This document shows, piece by piece, positions 1 through 8,232 of a stretch of 64,000 nucleotides of DNA. Every line of letters starts with the position of its first letter. Positions within the stretch are counted from its first letter, which is position 1. The translations under genes were made by a program, and so were the position numbers. The stretch is from Bordetella sp. H567. Its GTDB lineage: Bacteria; Pseudomonadota; Gammaproteobacteria; Burkholderiales; Burkholderiaceae_B. The stretch covers positions 4,228,084-4,292,083 of the forward strand of contig NZ_CP012334.1 of the NCBI RefSeq assembly GCF_001704295.1, given 5' to 3'. The notes below the pieces were generated by a model. That model was not told where the DNA came from, searched no databases, and saw only the letters and a program-made list of their open reading frames with translations.

Positions 1-272
1 CACTGTTCACGCGCTTCACGCGCTACAGCAGCCCGCAGGCCGAGGCAGCGGCCAGCGAATACGTGGCGCTGGCCCGTCAGCATGGCCTGACACCGACCCA
101 GCTTGCCCTGGCCTTCATCAACCAGCAGCCCTTCGTCACCAGCAACCTGATCGGCGCGACGACGCTGGAACAGCTCAAGGAAAACATCGAGAGCGTGAAC
201 GTCACGCTGGACGAGGGCGTGATCGCCGCCATCGACGCGATACATCGCCGCCAGCCGAACCCGGCGCCGTAA
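1..272 (+). CDS. aldo/keto reductase, C-terminal fragment (5' end outside window)
   Basis: The reading frame is open from base 3 to a TAA at 270-272, giving 89 residues, so the gene begins upstream of the window. The tail has the end of a (beta/alpha)8 aldo/keto reductase of the Tas/YajO type: a segment on Ala-Gln-rich helices followed by SNLIGATTLEQLKENIES, the conserved NADPH-binding stretch near the C-terminus of these enzymes. They reduce aldehydes and ketones in the cytoplasm with NADPH. Substrate cannot be told from the fragment. A strong terminator follows at 359-396. Confidence 0.85.
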   Translation, partial: LFTRFTRYSSPQAEAAASEYVALARQHGLTPTQLALAFINQQPFVTSNLIGATTLEQLKENIESVNVTLDEGVIAAIDAIHRRQPNPAP

Positions 273-358
273 AGCGGCACGGGCGCCGGAGCTTCCCGGG
301 CGCCAAGCGCAGGGCGCGGCGACGGATAAGCGGACCCGGCCAACATGCATGACGCAGT

Positions 359-396
359 GGCCTTCGAAGGGCTAGCCTTTCGAAGGCCTTTTTATT
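359..396 (+). terminator. rho-independent terminator after the aldo/keto reductase
   Basis: A long hairpin has arms GGCCTTCGAA and TTCGAAGGCC around a short GC-rich top (359-388) and is followed by a run rich in T (CTTTTTATTT). It lies about 90 bases after the reductase stop and before the promoter of the next gene, and so ends the upstream transcription unit. Confidence 0.85.
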
Positions 397-424
397 TGTC
401 ACCGCCGCTGCCCGTCGCAGGGAC

Positions 425-443
425 TAGGTTGATTTGAAATCAA
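425..443. promoter_or_regulatory. palindromic operator upstream of aldehyde dehydrogenase
   Basis: TTGATTTGAAATCAA at 429-443 is a perfect palindrome around one central base. The 14 bases TAGGTTGATTTGAA at 425-438 recur exactly at 5359-5372 in the divergent promoter between the citrate-synthase-like gene and the Bug gene. An AT-rich stretch (CCATATATAT, 451-460) follows and could hold the -10 region. The likely reading is the binding site of a regulator shared by the cluster. Which protein binds is unknown. Confidence 0.6.
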
Positions 444-532
444 GATTGACCCATATATATCCCCGGCGATAGCCTGTATCGGTGGGTGGCATTGGTCGCC
501 CGTCCCGAACCCCTTGCCGGCGAGCGACAGCG

Positions 533-2026
533 ATGAGCGCCATCGAAGAAAACCCTGACCTGTCCAGCCGCGTGGCGGCCGCCCTGCCCGCGCAGCGCGG
601 CCTGTACTACGGCGGCCGGTGGCATGCGCCGCTATCCGGGCGCCAGGCGTGCAGCATCAATCCCGCCACGCAGCAGGAGCTGGGCGTCTACGCCGTCGCG
701 GGGCCGGACGATGTGGACGCGGCGGTCCGGTCCGCCGCGGCCGCGGCGGCGGGATGGCGCGACACCGTGCCGCTCGAACGCGGCGCCCTGCTGCGCCGGG
801 CGGCCGCCATCGTGCGCGAACATGCCTGGGAGCTGGCACTGATCGATGCCGCCGATTGCGGCAATCCGGTACGCCAAATGCGCGAGGATGCCGAGATCGC
901 CGCCACGCAGCTGGAGTACTTCGCCGGCCTGGTGCTGGAACTGAAAGGCGAAACCATCCCCACCGCGAACGGTTCGCTGGACTACACGCTGCGCGAGCCG
1001 CTAGGCGTGGTGGCGCGCATCATCCCCTTCAACCACCCTTTCATGTTCGCCGCCGGCAAGATCGCCGCGCCGCTGGCCGCGGGCAACACCGTCATCGTCA
1101 AGCCACCGGAACAGGCGCCGCTTTCCAGCCTGCGCCTGTTCGAACTGATCGGCCAGGTCTTCCCGCCGGGTGTGCTGAACTGCCTGACGGGCGACCGTAC
1201 GACCGGCGCAGCACTGGCCGCGCACGACGACGTCGCGGCGGTCGCCTTGATCGGCAGCGTGAACGCGGGCAAGGCCGTGATGCGCACCGCGGCCGACGGC
1301 TTGAAGAAAGTCCTGCTGGAACTGGGCGGGAAGAACGCGATGCTGGTGTACCCCGACGCCGACCCGGAAAAGGCCGCGCTCGGTGCCGTACGCGGCATGA
1401 ACTTCACCTGGTGCGGCCAATCATGCGGTTCCACCAGCCGCCTGTTCCTGCACGAATCGGTGCATGACCGCATGCTGGAACGCATCGTCACGCTGACAGC
1501 CGACCTGCATCGCCCCGGCCTGCCCACCGATACGCGTACGACCATGGGCGCGCTGGTCTCGGCCGAGCAGATGGACAAAAGCCTGTCCTATATCGCATCG
1601 GCCACCGCCGAAGGCGCCCGCGTCGCGCACGGCGGACGCCGCTGCGAAGACGCCGCGCTGCGGGCCGGCTACTTCATGGAGCCCACCATACTGGCCGGGG
1701 TCACGCCGGCGATGCGGGTGGCGCGCGAGGAAATCTTCGGCCCGGTCCTCTCGGTCTTCAAGTGGTCGGACGAAGCAGCCTTGTTCGCCGCCGTCAACGG
1801 CGTGGACTACGGACTCACCGCGTCGATCTGGACGCGCGACCTGGCCACCGCGCACCGCGCGGCAGCACGCGTCCAAGCCGGCTACGTGTGGGTCAACGGA
1901 TCGTCCGCCCATTTCATCGGCGCGCCCTTCGGCGGCTACAAGCGTTCCGGCATCGGCCGCGAGGAATGCAAGGAAGAACTGCTGGAATTCACGCAGGTCA
2001 AGAACGTCAACGTCACCCTGAACTGA
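533..2026 (+). CDS. NAD(P)-dependent aldehyde dehydrogenase
   Basis: This 497-residue protein oxidises an aldehyde to the acid in the cytoplasm. It has the full ALDH superfamily layout: cofactor-binding IIPFNHPF and NTVIVKPPEQ, the general-base glutamate in LELGGKN (Glu about 263) and the catalytic cysteine in GQSCGSTSRL (Cys about 298), then the conserved EEIFGPVLSVF and C-terminal GGYKRSGIGRE. I chose ATG at 533 because the protein then begins as family members do. An in-frame GTG at 482 would add 17 unlike residues, and neither start has a strong ribosome site. It is followed after 14 bases by the thiamine enzyme, so the two are probably cotranscribed. The substrate is unknown; a semialdehyde made in the same pathway is likely. 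Confidence 0.93.
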   Translation: MSAIEENPDLSSRVAAALPAQRGLYYGGRWHAPLSGRQACSINPATQQELGVYAVAGPDDVDAAVRSAAAAAAGWRDTVPLERGALLRRAAAIVREHAWELALIDAADCGNPVRQMREDAEIAATQLEYFAGLVLELKGETIPTANGSLDYTLREPLGVVARIIPFNHPFMFAAGKIAAPLAAGNTVIVKPPEQAPLSSLRLFELIGQVFPPGVLNCLTGDRTTGAALAAHDDVAAVALIGSVNAGKAVMRTAADGLKKVLLELGGKNAMLVYPDADPEKAALGAVRGMNFTWCGQSCGSTSRLFLHESVHDRMLERIVTLTADLHRPGLPTDTRTTMGALVSAEQMDKSLSYIASATAEGARVAHGGRRCEDAALRAGYFMEPTILAGVTPAMRVAREEIFGPVLSVFKWSDEAALFAAVNGVDYGLTASIWTRDLATAHRAAARVQAGYVWVNGSSAHFIGAPFGGYKRSGIGREECKEELLEFTQVKNVNVTLN

Positions 2027-2040
2027 GGTCCGCCCCGCCC

Positions 2041-3867
2041 ATGCCCATGCAAAACGATCACGCTACCCCGCGCTGGGGCAGCGACTATCTGGCCGCCCTG
2101 CTGCGCCACATCGGCCTCGAATATGTCGCCCTGAACCCGGGCGCGAGCTTTCGCGGCCTGCACGACAGCCTGGTGAACTACCTGGGCGACCATGCGCCCC
2201 GCATGCTGACCGTGCTGCATGAGGAACACGCGGTCGCCATCGCGCACGGCTATGCGAAAGTCACCGGCCGTCCGATGGGCGCGATCCTGCACGCCAACGT
2301 CGGCTTGATGCATGCCTCCATGGCCATCTTCGATGCCTATTGCGATCGCGTGCCGGTACTGGTGTTCGGCGCCACGGGGCCGGTCGACACGGCGCGGCGG
2401 CGCCCATGGATAGACTGGCTGCACACGTCCAAGGACCAGGGCGCGCTGGTGCGCTCCTTCGTCAAATGGGATGCCGAGCCGGCATCGCTGGAAGCGGCGC
2501 GCGACGCGGTACTGCGAGCCCGCCAGATCGCCACCACGCTGCCGCACGGCCCGGCCTACGTCTGCTTCGACAGCGCGCTGCAGGAGGCCCCGTGCGCCGC
2601 GGCGCCGGCCCTGCCGCCGCTGCAGCGCTACAACCCGCCGCGACGGCCGGGCGTCGCCGACAGCGTTGCGCGGGACGTCGCGAGGCTGCTGTACGCGGCG
2701 CGCCGGCCGCTGATCCTGGCGGGCCGCGTATCGCGCAACGAAGAGGATTGGCGACGCCGCGTGGCGCTGGCGGAACACTGCGGCGCGACGGTGCTGACGG
2801 ATGTCAAGGTGGGCGCCGCCTTTCCGACCCGCCATCCGCTGCATGGCGCGGCGCCGGGCTACTTCATGGGCGAAGATGGCCTGGCTGCATTGCGCGAGGC
2901 GGACGTCATACTGAGCCTGGACTGGGTGGACCTGGCCGGCACGCTGCGTTCCGCGTGCGGCGCGGACCCGGTGCCGGCGCATGTCATCCAGATATCGCTG
3001 GACCAGACGCTGCACAATGGCTATGGCGGGGAACATCAAGGGCTGACGGGCACCGATACGTACCTGATGTGCGATCCGGACGAGTTCAGCGGGCAATTGC
3101 TTGAGGCCATACGGTCGCTAGGTACGCCGCGCATGGCGCCGCCGTGGGATGCGCATTCCGGCGGCGCGCGTGCGCGCGACGCGTATCCCCACGAGGCCAC
3201 GCACAGCCATGCGACGCACAGCGATGCCAGGTCCGACGAGGCCGCCGGCCCCGACGGCATTCCCCTGACGGTGTTCGCCAGGACGATCAGCGCGCATCTG
3301 CAACGCAACGCGCCTGCGTGCCTGATCCGTACGAACCTGGGCTGGCCCGGCGGCGCGCATCCGTTCTCGCATCCCGTGGACTATCTGGGCTACGACGGCG
3401 GGGCCGGGGTCGGTTCCGGGCCTGGGATGTCCGTCGGCGCCGCATTGGCGCTGATGGGCGGGCCGCGATTGCCCGTCGCGGTGCTTGGCGACGGCGATTT
3501 CCTGATGGGTGTCACGGCGTTCTGGACGGCGGTGCGCTACGGCATTCCGCTGCTCGTCGTGGTGGCGAACAACCGGTCCTTCTTCAATGACGAAGTCCAC
3601 CAGGAGAAGGTCGCCGTGGTGCGGGGGCGGCCGGTGGAAAACAAATCGGTCGGGCAGCGGCTGGAAACGCCCGAAATCGATATTGCGGCCATGGCGCGTG
3701 CGCAGGGTGCCTTGGCTTGGGGGCCGGTAAGCGCCAAAAATGAACTCGAACATGCGCTGCTGGAGGCCGTCGCTGCCGTGCGGTCGGGCAAGGTCGCCGT
3801 CATCGATGCACGTGTGGGGCGCGAGTATGCGCCGGCCATGGCCAATGCGTTGACACGTGGCGATTAG
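2041..3867 (+). CDS. thiamine-diphosphate-dependent enzyme, acetolactate-synthase family
   Basis: A 608-residue protein of the acetohydroxyacid synthase/benzoylformate decarboxylase type. The N-terminal pyrimidine-binding domain holds the cofactor-activating glutamate in LHEEHAVAIAHGYAK. A central domain follows, and the C-terminal diphosphate domain has the GDGDFLMG...VANNRSFFND motif that binds Mg2+ and diphosphate. Such enzymes decarboxylate or ligate 2-keto acids, or release aldehydes. It sits 14 bases behind the aldehyde dehydrogenase, so a decarboxylase feeding an aldehyde to that enzyme is a natural inference. A second in-frame ATG lies two codons in. Residues about 360-400 are an Ala/His/Asp-rich linker. 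The exact reaction cannot be read from the sequence. Confidence 0.9.
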   Translation: MPMQNDHATPRWGSDYLAALLRHIGLEYVALNPGASFRGLHDSLVNYLGDHAPRMLTVLHEEHAVAIAHGYAKVTGRPMGAILHANVGLMHASMAIFDAYCDRVPVLVFGATGPVDTARRRPWIDWLHTSKDQGALVRSFVKWDAEPASLEAARDAVLRARQIATTLPHGPAYVCFDSALQEAPCAAAPALPPLQRYNPPRRPGVADSVARDVARLLYAARRPLILAGRVSRNEEDWRRRVALAEHCGATVLTDVKVGAAFPTRHPLHGAAPGYFMGEDGLAALREADVILSLDWVDLAGTLRSACGADPVPAHVIQISLDQTLHNGYGGEHQGLTGTDTYLMCDPDEFSGQLLEAIRSLGTPRMAPPWDAHSGGARARDAYPHEATHSHATHSDARSDEAAGPDGIPLTVFARTISAHLQRNAPACLIRTNLGWPGGAHPFSHPVDYLGYDGGAGVGSGPGMSVGAALALMGGPRLPVAVLGDGDFLMGVTAFWTAVRYGIPLLVVVANNRSFFNDEVHQEKVAVVRGRPVENKSVGQRLETPEIDIAAMARAQGALAWGPVSAKNELEHALLEAVAAVRSGKVAVIDARVGREYAPAMANALTRGD

Positions 3868-3992
3868 GCGGCGGCCGCGCGGATGCACGCCCTTGGGCCG
3901 GGAACAGCCCGCGTGCGGCGCGCGCCGCCGCGGACGCCCGCGAATGAGGGATGCCGGCGTCTGCATCGGCGAAACCCTCCCCGGGCAGCCGG

Positions 3993-5300
3993 TCAGGACG
4001 GGCCGATGTAGCGAGCCCGAGGCCGGACGAGGAACCCCGCCAATCGCTGCTCCAGGGCATGCGCCACCCACCCCGCCGCGCGGCCGACGGACATGAGCGC
4101 CCCCGGCGTGCCTGCCGGCGCGGCCAACACGGCGCACAGCACCGCCAACGCCATGGGCAGGTTGGCCTTCAACCCCAGCTCTTCATGCGCGCGCTCCACG
4201 CATTTCAGCGCGATCTTGCCCCGCATCGGCATGGGGTTGATTTCGCGAGCCAGTTCCAGCAGCAGCGTGGCACGGGGATCGCCATCGGGATAGAGCGGAT
4301 GCCCATAGCCGGGCACCGGGCTCTTGCGGGCCAGCATTCCCTTGAGATGATCCAGGTACGCATCCGCCGTCCTGGACTGCGCCAAGGCCGCCTCCGCCTG
4401 TTCGCATCCCAGCCCTGTCAGCATGCCCTCGAACGCCCCGAGCGCCGTGGTCACGCAGGAGAATAGATCGGCACCGGCGGAAGCCGCGATGCGGGCAGCA
4501 AAGGTGGCCGGTGCCAGTTCGTTATCCGCGCTCAGGATCAGTGCCGCATCCAGAATGCGCAGATGGGAAGACGTCGGCCGGATATCCAGCTTGTCGGCCA
4601 GCACCGCGGCGATCGACTGCGGCGCGTCGTTCAGCACGTAGGTGGGCCTGGCGGCCAACAGCCCCGTCGCCGCCGCCATGGCCTGCGTCAGTTGCCGTGC
4701 CGCCAGCGTTGGCGCACCCAAGGTCAGCTCAGGATTACGCCCCAGGCTGGCCGCATAGGCTTCCACGGCCACCGACAGCAGCCGGCGCGAATGGTTGCGC
4801 GACGCGACCTGGGTAATGCCTTCGGCCAGCGCCTGGAAACCGGCTCCCGGCCTGGCCGGCTGCCAGACCACCGCCGCATCGGGCAGCACGCCGTTCCACA
4901 AGAGCTCCGTGCACTCCTCGAAGGAACGATGGCTGCGCACCAGGTCCGCCGCCGGCTTGCCGCGATAGCGCGGACCGTCCGGCCCGATGGCGGTGATGGA
5001 TGTCTGCATCACGGCATTGCCGCCCCAGCGGATCATGCGCTCGCCGCTGGCGCCCGCCGTCGATCTGCCGCGGCCGCGCGCGCCCAAGGCCTCCAGGTCT
5101 TCCACGTAGTACAGATTGCCCTTGCCGCCCACCGCGGGCACCGCGCGTATCCAGCCGCGGCTGACGTAGGCGTACAGGGTTTGCATCTTGATGCCCAGGC
5201 GTTCGATGGCGGTGCGGGCGTCGACCAGCGTGCCGGCGGCCTGGCTGGGCGCTTCGTCACGCGCGGCCGGCGGGGCGATTTTCCTGCTTGTACGTGGCAT
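3993..5300 (-). CDS. citrate-synthase-family protein with N-terminal helix-turn-helix domain
   Basis: The 435 residues combine two parts. Residues about 25-75 look like a MerR/excisionase-type winged helix (AIERLGIKMQTLYAYVSRGW, then a lysine- and tyrosine-containing strand and VEDLEAL). The rest is a type-II citrate-synthase fold with the active-site segment GYGHPLYPDGDPRA and the C-terminal RAAGWVAHALEQ...RPRARYIGP. Citrate synthases condense acyl-CoA with a keto acid. Versions with a DNA-binding head are known but poorly studied, and may be enzymes, regulators or both. It is transcribed away from a Bug receptor, with palindromes in between, and converges on the thiamine enzyme. A CoA-ester-sensing regulator of this cluster is an attractive alternative to a metabolic enzyme. 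Confidence 0.85.
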   Translation of the reverse strand: MPRTSRKIAPPAARDEAPSQAAGTLVDARTAIERLGIKMQTLYAYVSRGWIRAVPAVGGKGNLYYVEDLEALGARGRGRSTAGASGERMIRWGGNAVMQTSITAIGPDGPRYRGKPAADLVRSHRSFEECTELLWNGVLPDAAVVWQPARPGAGFQALAEGITQVASRNHSRRLLSVAVEAYAASLGRNPELTLGAPTLAARQLTQAMAAATGLLAARPTYVLNDAPQSIAAVLADKLDIRPTSSHLRILDAALILSADNELAPATFAARIAASAGADLFSCVTTALGAFEGMLTGLGCEQAEAALAQSRTADAYLDHLKGMLARKSPVPGYGHPLYPDGDPRATLLLELAREINPMPMRGKIALKCVERAHEELGLKANLPMALAVLCAVLAAPAGTPGALMSVGRAAGWVAHALEQRLAGFLVRPRARYIGPS

Positions 5301-5327
5301 GCGGCAGTTCCGGTGGGGCCAGGAGGT

Positions 5328-5375
5328 TAGGTTGATTGATTGTAAATCAATCTATACATAGGTTGATTTGAATTC
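5328..5375. promoter_or_regulatory. divergent control region with repeated operator half-sites
   Basis: Between the citrate-synthase-like gene and the Bug gene lies ATTGATT-GTA-AATCAAT (5335-5351), a perfect 7-3-7 palindrome. TAGGTTGATTTGAA at 5359-5372 is an exact copy of 425-438, and TAGGTTGATT at 5328-5337 repeats the same start a third time. ATTTGAATTC (5366-5375) also recurs at 12836-12845, ahead of the second Bug gene. This is the clearest sign that genes of the first 13 kb share a regulator. Confidence 0.65.
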
Positions 5376-5423
5376 TACGATGAGATCCACATTCAGAAAA
5401 CCAATAAAACCCTGGAGACAAGC

Positions 5424-6485
5424 ATGTTCCACCGCCATGCACTTGCGCCCAAGCGCGGCCGCGGGAGCGCCACGCCAGGCCCGATGTCGGTCTCGAAGTT
5501 GGCCCGGAAGTCGGCCCCGAAGTTGGCGCCGATGTTGGCCGCGATGCTCGCCCTGACACTGGCCCTGGCCGGCGCCTGCCGCGCCGCTTATCCCGAGCAT
5601 CCCGTTACGCTGGTATCCGCCTTTCCGCCGGGCGGCAGCACGGACGTGATCGGCCGCATGCTGTCGCCCAAGCTGGGCGAGATCTTCAAGCAGACCTTCA
5701 TCGTCGAAAATCGCGCCGGGGCGTCCGGCAACATCGCCAGCGAGTATGTGGTGCGTTCGGCACCCAATGGCGAGGTCATCCTGATCGGCAACAACACCAT
5801 GACGGTGAACGCCGCACTGGGCGTCAAGCAGAACTTCGACTTGCAAAAGGACTTGACCCCCATCGCCGCCATCGCGGAAACGCCCGTGGCCCTGGCCGTC
5901 AACAGCAAGCTGCCGGTCCATACGGTGCAGGAACTGATCGCCTACGGCAAGGCGCATCCCGGTACGCTCAGTTTTTCGTCCTGCGGGACCGGCACCGCCC
6001 AGCATTTCGCGGGCGTCGAATTCGCGCATCGCGCGGGCATCGACATGGTCCACGTCCCGTACAAGGGCTGCGCCCCGGCGCTTAGCGACGGCCTGGGCGG
6101 GCAGGTGCCGGTGATGTTCAACGCCATCTCGAACATCAGCCCGCAGCTCAAGAGCGGCAAGATCCGCCTGCTGGCGGTGGCGACCAGGCATCGCGTTCCC
6201 TTCCATCCCGACGTACCGGCCATCGCCGAAATGCCCGGCTTCCAGGACTACGACTTCGCCGTGTGGCTGGGATTCTTCGTCACCGCCCGGACGCCGCAGC
6301 CCATCGTCGACAAACTGCGCACGGAAATCCTGGCGCTGGCACGCCAAAAAGAAACGCGCGAGGCCCTGACGCAGCGACTGTTCGTGCCGCTGGACATGGA
6401 CGGACCGCAACTGAAGCAGCAGATCGCCGAAGAGCTCGTGAAGTGGAAGAAGCTCGCGGACGAATACCACATCACGATCGACTGA
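5424..6485 (+). CDS. Bug-family (TctC-like) periplasmic solute-binding protein
   Basis: A 353-residue member of the Bordetella uptake gene family, the extracytoplasmic receptors of tripartite tricarboxylate transporters. The N-terminus has a positively charged run and a hydrophobic stretch (LAAMLALTLALAGACRA) that serves as an export signal. The mature part begins YPEHPVTLVSAFPPGGSTD, the usual family start, with ENRAGASGN and VPYKGCAPAL ligand loops further on. ATG at 5424 gives a long leader; an internal ATG at 5484 would give a more normal signal length. No membrane partners (TctAB) are nearby, as is common for Bug genes. It heads a run of catabolic genes and so should bind their carboxylate substrate. 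Confidence 0.93.
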   Translation: MFHRHALAPKRGRGSATPGPMSVSKLARKSAPKLAPMLAAMLALTLALAGACRAAYPEHPVTLVSAFPPGGSTDVIGRMLSPKLGEIFKQTFIVENRAGASGNIASEYVVRSAPNGEVILIGNNTMTVNAALGVKQNFDLQKDLTPIAAIAETPVALAVNSKLPVHTVQELIAYGKAHPGTLSFSSCGTGTAQHFAGVEFAHRAGIDMVHVPYKGCAPALSDGLGGQVPVMFNAISNISPQLKSGKIRLLAVATRHRVPFHPDVPAIAEMPGFQDYDFAVWLGFFVTARTPQPIVDKLRTEILALARQKETREALTQRLFVPLDMDGPQLKQQIAEELVKWKKLADEYHITID

Positions 6486-6493
6486 GTACGGCG

Positions 6494-7177
6494 ATGAGCG
6501 CATCGATTCCCCGCCTGAGGCTCGACCAGATGCGGCCGGACCTGGCCGACTACCTGACGCCGCGTGTGCGCCGCCTGGGCTACCTGGGTGAACTGTTCCA
6601 GGTCGCCGGCCATGCACCGGATGTGCTGCTGACCTTCATGCACTTCACCGAAGCGCTGAAGGACGCGCTGCCCGACAAGCTGGCGGAGACCGCCGTGCTG
6701 ACCACGGCCACGCTGATGGAGAACGCCTACGAGCGCAACCAGCACGAGCGGCTGTGCGTGCGCCTGGGTTTCGGGCACGACTGGATAAACGAGGTCGAAC
6801 GGCTGGAACCGGAGCGCGCCACGCTGATGTCGGAGGCCGAGCGCGCGGTGCAGGCCTACGTCATCGCCGCGCTCGCCACGCGCGGGCTGCAAGCGCAAGC
6901 GGAATTCGAACGGCTGGCCACGCTGCTGCCGCCCGCCCAGGCCGTGTCGGTCGCGATGCTGATCGGCCGCTATGCGACGCATGCGCTGATCGTGAACACC
7001 TTCCGCCTGTCGCCCCCCGTCCCCTCGATCCGGGACGATGGCTTCGGGCTGCCCTCGCAGGCAGCGGATCCCGGCACGGCCACGTCAGGCTCGGCCGCGC
7101 ACGGAGGCGCCATGCCGGACACGGCCGCCACCGGCGCGGGCACACCCAGCGCGAATACGCAACGACAGGAACGATGA
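6494..7177 (+). CDS. AhpD/carboxymuconolactone-decarboxylase-like protein
   Basis: A 227-residue all-alpha protein resembling the carboxymuconolactone decarboxylase/AhpD family: an N-terminal segment on a YLGELFQVAGHAPDVLLTF helix, then LMENAYERNQHERLCVRLGF where AhpD proteins carry their active-site helix. The CxxC pair is absent; only one cysteine lies near the conserved E...H positions, so it is unlikely to be a disulfide peroxidase. The last 50 residues are low-complexity (Ala, Gly, Pro, Thr). It starts 8 bases after the Bug stop and overlaps the next gene by ATGA, so it is part of the same operon. The function is not assigned. Confidence 0.75.
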   Translation: MSASIPRLRLDQMRPDLADYLTPRVRRLGYLGELFQVAGHAPDVLLTFMHFTEALKDALPDKLAETAVLTTATLMENAYERNQHERLCVRLGFGHDWINEVERLEPERATLMSEAERAVQAYVIAALATRGLQAQAEFERLATLLPPAQAVSVAMLIGRYATHALIVNTFRLSPPVPSIRDDGFGLPSQAADPGTATSGSAAHGGAMPDTAATGAGTPSANTQRQER

Positions 7178-8184
7178 TGAACGCAGAACCCGTCTGGATC
7201 ACCGAATCGCAGGTCACCGCGCTGCTGACGCTGGCCGAGGCGATACCCGCGCTGGAAAGCGGCCTGCGGCTGCAGGCCGAGGGCAAGGCGGAAAGCATGC
7301 CCAAGACCATGCTGCAGTTCGGCCGCAACAACCTGCACGCGCTGGGCGCCCGGCTGGGCGACCATGTCGGCACCAAGACCTGGGCGCATACGGAAGGCGG
7401 TACCTGCCCGCTGCTGCTGTTGTGGAATGCCGACGACGGCCAGCTGGCCGCCGTGATCGAAGCTTTCGCGCTGGGCAACCTGCGCACGGGGGGCACCACC
7501 GGGCTGGCCACGGACTGGCTGGCACGCAAGGATGCGGGTGTCCTGGCAATGGCGGGCACCGGCAAGCAGGCCATGTCCCAAGTGGCCGCGGTACTGGCGG
7601 TGCGCGATATCCGCGAGGTGCGCGTCTATAGCCCCACCGCCGCCAGGCGCGAGGAATTCGCCGCGCGCATTGCCGACGAATTCGGCGGCCGCGCGCTGCG
7701 TGCGCGAGCCTGCGGCAGCATGGCCGCCGCCTGCGATGGCGCGGACGTCGTCACGCTGGCGACGCGGGCGCGCGAGCCCTTCCTGGATGCGGGCATGCTG
7801 CGCGCCGGCAGCCACGTGAACGCCATCGGCGCCATCGCCCCGGACCGCGAGGAATTCCACCAGGATGTATTCGATCGCGCTGCCGTGGTGGCGGTCGACG
7901 ACCTGTCCAGCGCGCGTGCGTTGTCGCGCGAATTCCGCACCCGCTACGGCGACGACTGGAGCGCCGTCCAGACGCTGTCCGAGCGGATCCTGCGCCAGGA
8001 GCGCCGGCCCGCGGACGCGGACACGACGCTGTTCAAGGCCATGGGCATGGGCATATCCGACCTCGCCCTGGGCACGGAGATCCTGCGCCGCGCCCGGCAG
8101 CAGGGCGTGGGCCGTTCCATGCCCGCGCCGGTCAAGAGCAAACCCAGGTTCTTCGCGGCGCCGCCGGCGCCGCGGGCGGGCTGA
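7174..8184 (+). CDS. ornithine cyclodeaminase / mu-crystallin family enzyme
   Basis: The 336 residues show the family's NAD(P)-binding Rossmann core (AMAGTGKQAMSQ, with the glycine-rich turn) followed by VRVYSPTAARREEFA and the conserved SHVNAIGAIAPDREE loop. Members include ornithine cyclodeaminase, alanine dehydrogenase, ketimine reductases and other imine- or lactam-forming oxidoreductases. The start ATG at 7174 overlaps the stop of the preceding gene (translational coupling); a second ATG lies at 7177. Its place between a Bug receptor, a bicupin and a DapA-like lyase points to breakdown of a nitrogen-bearing or cyclic carboxylate, but the substrate is not evident. Confidence 0.88.
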   Translation: MMNAEPVWITESQVTALLTLAEAIPALESGLRLQAEGKAESMPKTMLQFGRNNLHALGARLGDHVGTKTWAHTEGGTCPLLLLWNADDGQLAAVIEAFALGNLRTGGTTGLATDWLARKDAGVLAMAGTGKQAMSQVAAVLAVRDIREVRVYSPTAARREEFAARIADEFGGRALRARACGSMAAACDGADVVTLATRAREPFLDAGMLRAGSHVNAIGAIAPDREEFHQDVFDRAAVVAVDDLSSARALSREFRTRYGDDWSAVQTLSERILRQERRPADADTTLFKAMGMGISDLALGTEILRRARQQGVGRSMPAPVKSKPRFFAAPPAPRAG

Positions 8185-8232
8185 AGCCCGCGTCCCATTG
8201 CCCCCTATACCGACATCCACGGAGACCGCATC

